Source: CAIWHR01 sp963713275 | GTDB taxonomy: Bacteria > Pseudomonadota > Gammaproteobacteria > Burkholderiales > Casimicrobiaceae | DNA length: 64,000 nt | NCBI GenBank assembly: GCA_963713275.1 | Contig: CAVQLG010000006.1 | Coordinates: 62,001-126,000 of the forward strand | Direction: 5' to 3' | Shown: positions 60,631 through 64,000 of the stretch, in pieces | How the letters are laid out: each line of letters opens with the position of its first letter | How positions within the stretch are numbered: the first letter of the stretch is position 1 | The notes under the pieces: generated by a model | Seen by the model: the letters and a program-made list of their open reading frames with translations, nothing else | Databases searched by the model: none | What the model was told of the DNA's origin: nothing | Made by a program: the position numbers and the translations under genes

Positions 60631-62685
60631 TCAGTCTTCCTCGTGCTTGCGATGCTTCTGGAACTCCGTGACGAGCTGCTGCTGCAGCGTCGGCGGCGCC
60701 GCTTCGTAGTGCGAGAGCTGCATCGTCCACGAGCCGTGGCCGCCGGTCACCGACTTCAGGCGCGCCGAGTAGCCTTCGAGCTCGACCAGCGGCGCGAGGC
60801 CGGTGACCGCCAGCATCCCGGGCTGCAGCCCCCGCGTTCCGGTGACCTGGCCCCGCCGTGACGAGAGATCGCCGGCGATGTCGCCGGTGTTGGCCTCCGG
60901 GCAGACGATCTCGACGCTGACAATGGGCTCCAGCACCGTCGGTTTCGCCTTCTCGACCGCGTCGAGGAACGCCTTCTTCCCGGCCGAGACGAACGCCACC
61001 TCCTTCGAGTCGACCGGATGGTGCTTGCCGTCGTAGACGATGACGCGCACGTCCTGCATCGGAAAGCCCGCGATCGCGCCGCTGGCGAGGACCTGCTCGA
61101 CGCCCTTCTGCACCGCGGGCATGAACTGGTGCGGGATGACTCCGCCCTTGGTCTGGTCGAGGAACTCGAACCCGGCGCCGCGCTCGAGCGGTTCGACCTT
61201 GAGCGAGACTTCGCCGAACTGGCCGGCCCCGCCGGTCTGCTTCTTGTGCCGATGGAAGCCGTCGGCCTTGCCCATGATCGTCTCGCGATAGGGCACGCGC
61301 GGCGGCTTGGTGTCGATCTCGAGTTTGTACTGGTTGGCCATGCGCTCGAGGACCGAGCGCAGGTGCAGGTCGCCGAGCGCGCGCAGCACCGTCTCGTTGG
61401 TCACCGGGTCGTGATCGAGGACGAGCGTCGGGTCCTCCGCGATCATCCGGTGCAGGACGTCCGATATCCGCTGCTCGTCGCCGCGCTTCTTCGGCGTGAT
61501 CGCGACGCCGTGCATCGGCTTCGGGAACTCGAGCGGCCGCATGCGGATGTGGTCCTCGTCGTGCGAATCGTGCAGCACGCAGTCGAACTCGATCTCGTCG
61601 ACCTTGGCCACGGCGACGATGTCGCCGGGACCCGCCTTGTCGATCTCGGTGTTCTTGCCGCCCTGCAGCTTGAAGAGGTGCCCCACCTTGAACGGCTTGC
61701 GCCCGTCCCCGATGAAGAGCTGCGTGTCCTTGGTCACCGTCCCCTGGTGGACGCGGAAAACGCCGAGCTTGCCGACGAACGGGTCGACGACGACCTTGAA
61801 CACGTGGGCGAGCACGTGCTTGTTCGGGTCCGGTTCGGAGCGGAATTCCTCGGCGGCGTCGCCCTCGCCCTTGGTGAAGAGCGGCGGGTTGCCCTCGGCC
61901 GGGTTCGGCGCGAGCTTGACGAGGACGTTCAGCAGTTCGTCGACGCCGGTGCCGGTGCGTGCGGAGACGAAGCAGACCGGGATCAGGTGGCCCTCGCGCA
62001 GCGCCTTCTCGAACGGCGCGTGCAGCTGCTCGGGGGAGATCTCGTCGCCCTGCTCGAGGTACTTGGCCATCAGCTCCTCGTCGACCTCGATCACCTGGTC
62101 GACGAGCGCCTGGTGGGCGGTGGCAACCGACGAGAAGTCGGCGTCGCCGGACGGATTGAAGAAGCAGTCGACCACCCGCTTGCCGCCGCCTGCCGGGAGG
62201 TTGAGCGGCAGGCACTCCTTGCCGAACGCCGCCTGCAGCGCAGCGAGCACCTTCGGCAGGTCGACGTTCTCGGCGTCGATCTTGTTGACGACGATCAGGC
62301 GGCACAGCCGGCGCTTGGCCGCCCAGTCCATCATCCGGCTGGTGATCATTTCGACGCCGGCCGTTGCGTTGACGACGACGGCGACGGTCTCGACTGCGTC
62401 GAGCGCGCCGATCGCCTGGCCGATGAAATCGGGATAGCCCGGCGTATCGACCACGTGGATGCGCGTGTCCTGGGTCTCGACGTGCAGCACCGACGCCCGC
62501 AGCGAGTGCTGGTAGGCCTTCTCCATCGGATCGAAGTCGCTGACCGTCGTTCCGCGCTCGACCGTGCCGGCCTCCTTGATGGCACCGGCCTTGAGCAGCA
62601 CGGCCTCGGCAAGCGTGGTCTTGCCCGCCCCGCCCTGGCCTACCAGTGCGACCGTTCGAATATTGCTGGTGGCGTAGTTCGCCAT
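60631..62685 (-). CDS. fusA: Elongation factor G-like translational GTPase
   Basis: 684 aa, an EF-G paralogue rather than the str-operon EF-G. G1 GQGGAGKTTLAEA (16-28), G3 DTPGYPDF, G4 VVNKIDAENVDL, followed by domains II-V (DPFVGKLGVFRVHQG, LGDLHLRSVLERM, PYRETIMGKADGFHRHKKQTGGAGQFGEV). G1 differs from the canonical AHIDAGKTT and there is no ribosomal operon around it, so it is probably an EF-G2-type factor with an accessory role. The ATG at 62685 has a strong GGAGGGAAGGAG upstream. Confidence 0.88.
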   Translation of the reverse strand: MANYATSNIRTVALVGQGGAGKTTLAEAVLLKAGAIKEAGTVERGTTVSDFDPMEKAYQHSLRASVLHVETQDTRIHVVDTPGYPDFIGQAIGALDAVETVAVVVNATAGVEMITSRMMDWAAKRRLCRLIVVNKIDAENVDLPKVLAALQAAFGKECLPLNLPAGGGKRVVDCFFNPSGDADFSSVATAHQALVDQVIEVDEELMAKYLEQGDEISPEQLHAPFEKALREGHLIPVCFVSARTGTGVDELLNVLVKLAPNPAEGNPPLFTKGEGDAAEEFRSEPDPNKHVLAHVFKVVVDPFVGKLGVFRVHQGTVTKDTQLFIGDGRKPFKVGHLFKLQGGKNTEIDKAGPGDIVAVAKVDEIEFDCVLHDSHDEDHIRMRPLEFPKPMHGVAITPKKRGDEQRISDVLHRMIAEDPTLVLDHDPVTNETVLRALGDLHLRSVLERMANQYKLEIDTKPPRVPYRETIMGKADGFHRHKKQTGGAGQFGEVSLKVEPLERGAGFEFLDQTKGGVIPHQFMPAVQKGVEQVLASGAIAGFPMQDVRVIVYDGKHHPVDSKEVAFVSAGKKAFLDAVEKAKPTVLEPIVSVEIVCPEANTGDIAGDLSSRRGQVTGTRGLQPGMLAVTGLAPLVELEGYSARLKSVTGGHGSWTMQLSHYEAAPPTLQQQLVTEFQKHRKHEED

Positions 62686-62827
62686 GCTCCTTCCCTCCGT
62701 TGTGTACGTTCGGTGGATGGTTGCCCCGCGTTGCGGACGCTTTGCACGCGTCGGATCGCAGACGCCGCCGACCTCCGGCGGCGCAACGCCCCGTCGAACG
62801 CGTCGCGCGGCCGCCGCTGCGCGGCCG

Positions 62828-63457
62828 CTATCCTTGTGCGTACCAAAGCACCGCCAGGAAATGGCAGGCACTGCCCGCGACGACGAACAGGTGCCAGACG
62901 AAATGACCGAACTTCAGACGCGAATCCGTGGCGAAGAACCCGACGCCCGCCGTGTAGGCGACCCCGCCTGCGACGAGCAGCAGCAGCCCAGCGGCCGGCA
63001 TGCGCTGCCACAGCGGCACGATGACGATGAGCACCAGCCACCCCATCAGCAGATACAGGCCCGTCGACACCCACGGATGGCGAAGGCGATCGATGGTCTT
63101 GAGCGTGACGCCCGCGACCGCGAACGCCCAGACCAGGCCGAACAGCGTCCAGCCCCAGGCGCCTTCCAGCACGCCCAGCGCGAAGGGCGTGTAGCTGCCG
63201 GCGATGAACAGGTAGATCGCGCCATGGTCGACCTTCACGAGAATGCGCTTCGCCCGCCCCGCCGGAAGGGCGTGGTAGAGCGTCGAGGCGAAGTACAGCA
63301 GCACCATCGTCGTCGAGAAGACGCCCGCGCCGACGACGCCGGCAACCGTGCCGTGCCGGATGTTGGCGATCAGGAGGATCGGCATCACCGCGATCGCCGC
63401 GAGCAGGCCGAAGCCGTGGGAGAGGCTGTTGGCGATTTCCTCGCCCAGCGTCTGCAT
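62828..63457 (-). CDS. Hemolysin III / PAQR-type membrane protein
   Basis: 209 aa with seven transmembrane helices. Family landmarks: NSLSHGFGLLAAIAVMPILL, STLYHALPAGRAKRILVKVDHGAIYLFIAGSYTP and FGHFVWHLFVVAGSACHFLAV; the His and Asp residues form the zinc site of PAQR/HlyIII proteins. ATG 63457 gives the usual length. An in-frame ATG at 63622 would add a 55-aa hydrophilic extension and overlaps the stop of the upstream gene as ATGA, so the longer form cannot be excluded. Confidence 0.88.
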   Translation of the reverse strand: MQTLGEEIANSLSHGFGLLAAIAVMPILLIANIRHGTVAGVVGAGVFSTTMVLLYFASTLYHALPAGRAKRILVKVDHGAIYLFIAGSYTPFALGVLEGAWGWTLFGLVWAFAVAGVTLKTIDRLRHPWVSTGLYLLMGWLVLIVIVPLWQRMPAAGLLLLVAGGVAYTAGVGFFATDSRLKFGHFVWHLFVVAGSACHFLAVLWYAQG

Positions 63458-63618
63458 GCGTTCATGCGCGGCGCGCGCCGGGGACGCGGCTGGGGAGCGC
63501 CGGGCAGGCGCGTCGCCCCGGGCCCGGTCGCCGTCCCCGTCGCCGGCCTGCTCGCCTGGCGAGAGCGCTCGACCCGGCGCGCTCGCGCATTCCGCCGCAG
63601 ACGAGCCCTTTGCTCGCC

Positions 63619-64000
63619 TCATGAACGCCCGCCTTTCGCCGCTCCTGCGACCGCCGGGCCTGCCGAGCGCCGGGCACCTGGCGATACCCCGCCGGCGTCG
63701 CGCGGCGGGTACACGCGCCCCGCGCCCTTCCCGGGGGCGCCGAAATGCTCGTCAGGACGCAGGTAGCGCCACCTCCCCACCGGCAGGTTGGCGAGCAGCA
63801 CGCTGCCGATGCGCACCCGCTTGAGGCCGGTCACGCGCAGACCGACCCGTTCGCACATCCTGCGAATCTGCCGTTTGCGCCCTTGGCGCAGGACGAACCG
63901 CAGCTGGTCCTCGTTCTGCCAGGAAACCTTGGCGGGCTTGAGCGGCTCGCCGTCGAGTTCGAGTCCGAAATTGAGCAGCGCCAACCCTTCGCGGGAGAGT
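63619..64000 (-). CDS. rluF: 23S rRNA pseudouridine synthase, C-terminal part (RluF/RluB type, partial)
   Basis: The gene enters from the right edge; the visible 127 codons start LSREGLALLNFGLELDGEPL. EDQLRFVLRQGRKRQIRRMCERVGLRVTGLKRVRIG is the conserved C-terminal block of the RsuA/RluB/E/F family; the ELDG(x)P(x)KPA(x)V segment before it is closest to RluF. The catalytic Asp lies outside the window. The last 40 residues are a low-complexity tail. Confidence 0.85.
   Translation of the reverse strand, partial: LSREGLALLNFGLELDGEPLKPAKVSWQNEDQLRFVLRQGRKRQIRRMCERVGLRVTGLKRVRIGSVLLANLPVGRWRYLRPDEHFGAPGKGAGRVYPPRDAGGVSPGARRSAGPAVAGAAKGGRS

Overview
The window is very GC-rich (codon third positions almost all G or C) and reads as a chromosomal segment of a betaproteobacterium in the broad Burkholderiales sense. 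Support: divergent algZR/argH, rplM-rpsI upstream of argC, the bactofilin-erpA block, the anmK-M23-tyrS block, polA-LOG-DUF2782-thrB(type II), two BPSS1780-like membrane proteins, and yqgE-ruvX-pyrR-pyrB-pseudoDHO. I cannot name a genus. Phosphoribulokinase with FBPase and transketolase, plus soxYZ, suggests a sulfur-oxidising chemolithoautotroph; RuBisCO is not in the window.

Layout. 1-6 kb: PfkB kinase (cut by the edge), AlgR/AlgZ-like two-component pair, argH, SemiSWEET-like protein, beta-hydroxyacid dehydrogenase, OsmC protein. 6.1-12 kb: a candidate small RNA with an anti-Shine-Dalgarno loop, rplM-rpsI, argC, coiled-coil membrane protein, bactofilin, erpA, a WaaP/RIO-like kinase and an ICMT-like methyltransferase. 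12-17.2 kb: anmK and M23 peptidase opposite tyrS, then soxYZ. 17.6-28.5 kb: central carbon genes gapA-pgk-pyk, then a tripartite tricarboxylate transporter set (TctC, TctB, TctA) with a Gfo/Idh oxidoreductase and TIM-barrel isomerase(s), then class II fba. 28.5-37.4 kb: small YeaQ-type membrane protein, PLP dehydratase, DUF2726 protein, groES-groEL with a CIRCE operator, and fbp-prk-tkt. 37.4-50 kb: giant FAD/Fe-S oxidase, BPSS1780 proteins, a ParE-type toxin-antitoxin pair, polA, LOG-family protein, thrB, SulP transporter. 50-64 kb: uvrD, argA, yggX, a Tat-type dienelactone hydrolase, the yqgE-ruvX-pyrRBC' operon, photolyase, an EF-G paralogue, hemolysin III and the 3' end of a pseudouridine synthase gene.

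Two results stand out. (1) Between osmC and rplM (about 6448-6591) there is a complete transcription unit too small to encode a protein: a 17-bp-spaced promoter, hairpins, a 10-nt loop made of repeated CCU (perfect anti-SD), and an 11-bp terminator hairpin with a T run. (2) Many genes (argH, anmK, pyk, tctCBA, the oxidoreductase, the isomerase, the dehydratase, groEL, polA, pyrC') are broken by single-base indels. These fall at wobble positions: either an extra base directly after a codon's third base, or a missing third base. Random errors or gene decay would not do that. It looks like a consensus built from co-existing strains that differ at synonymous sites, so the frameshifts are probably not real. 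About 40 such events sit in 20.48-29.1 kb; a handful lie elsewhere.

I saw no tRNA, rRNA, CRISPR array, insertion sequence or prophage.
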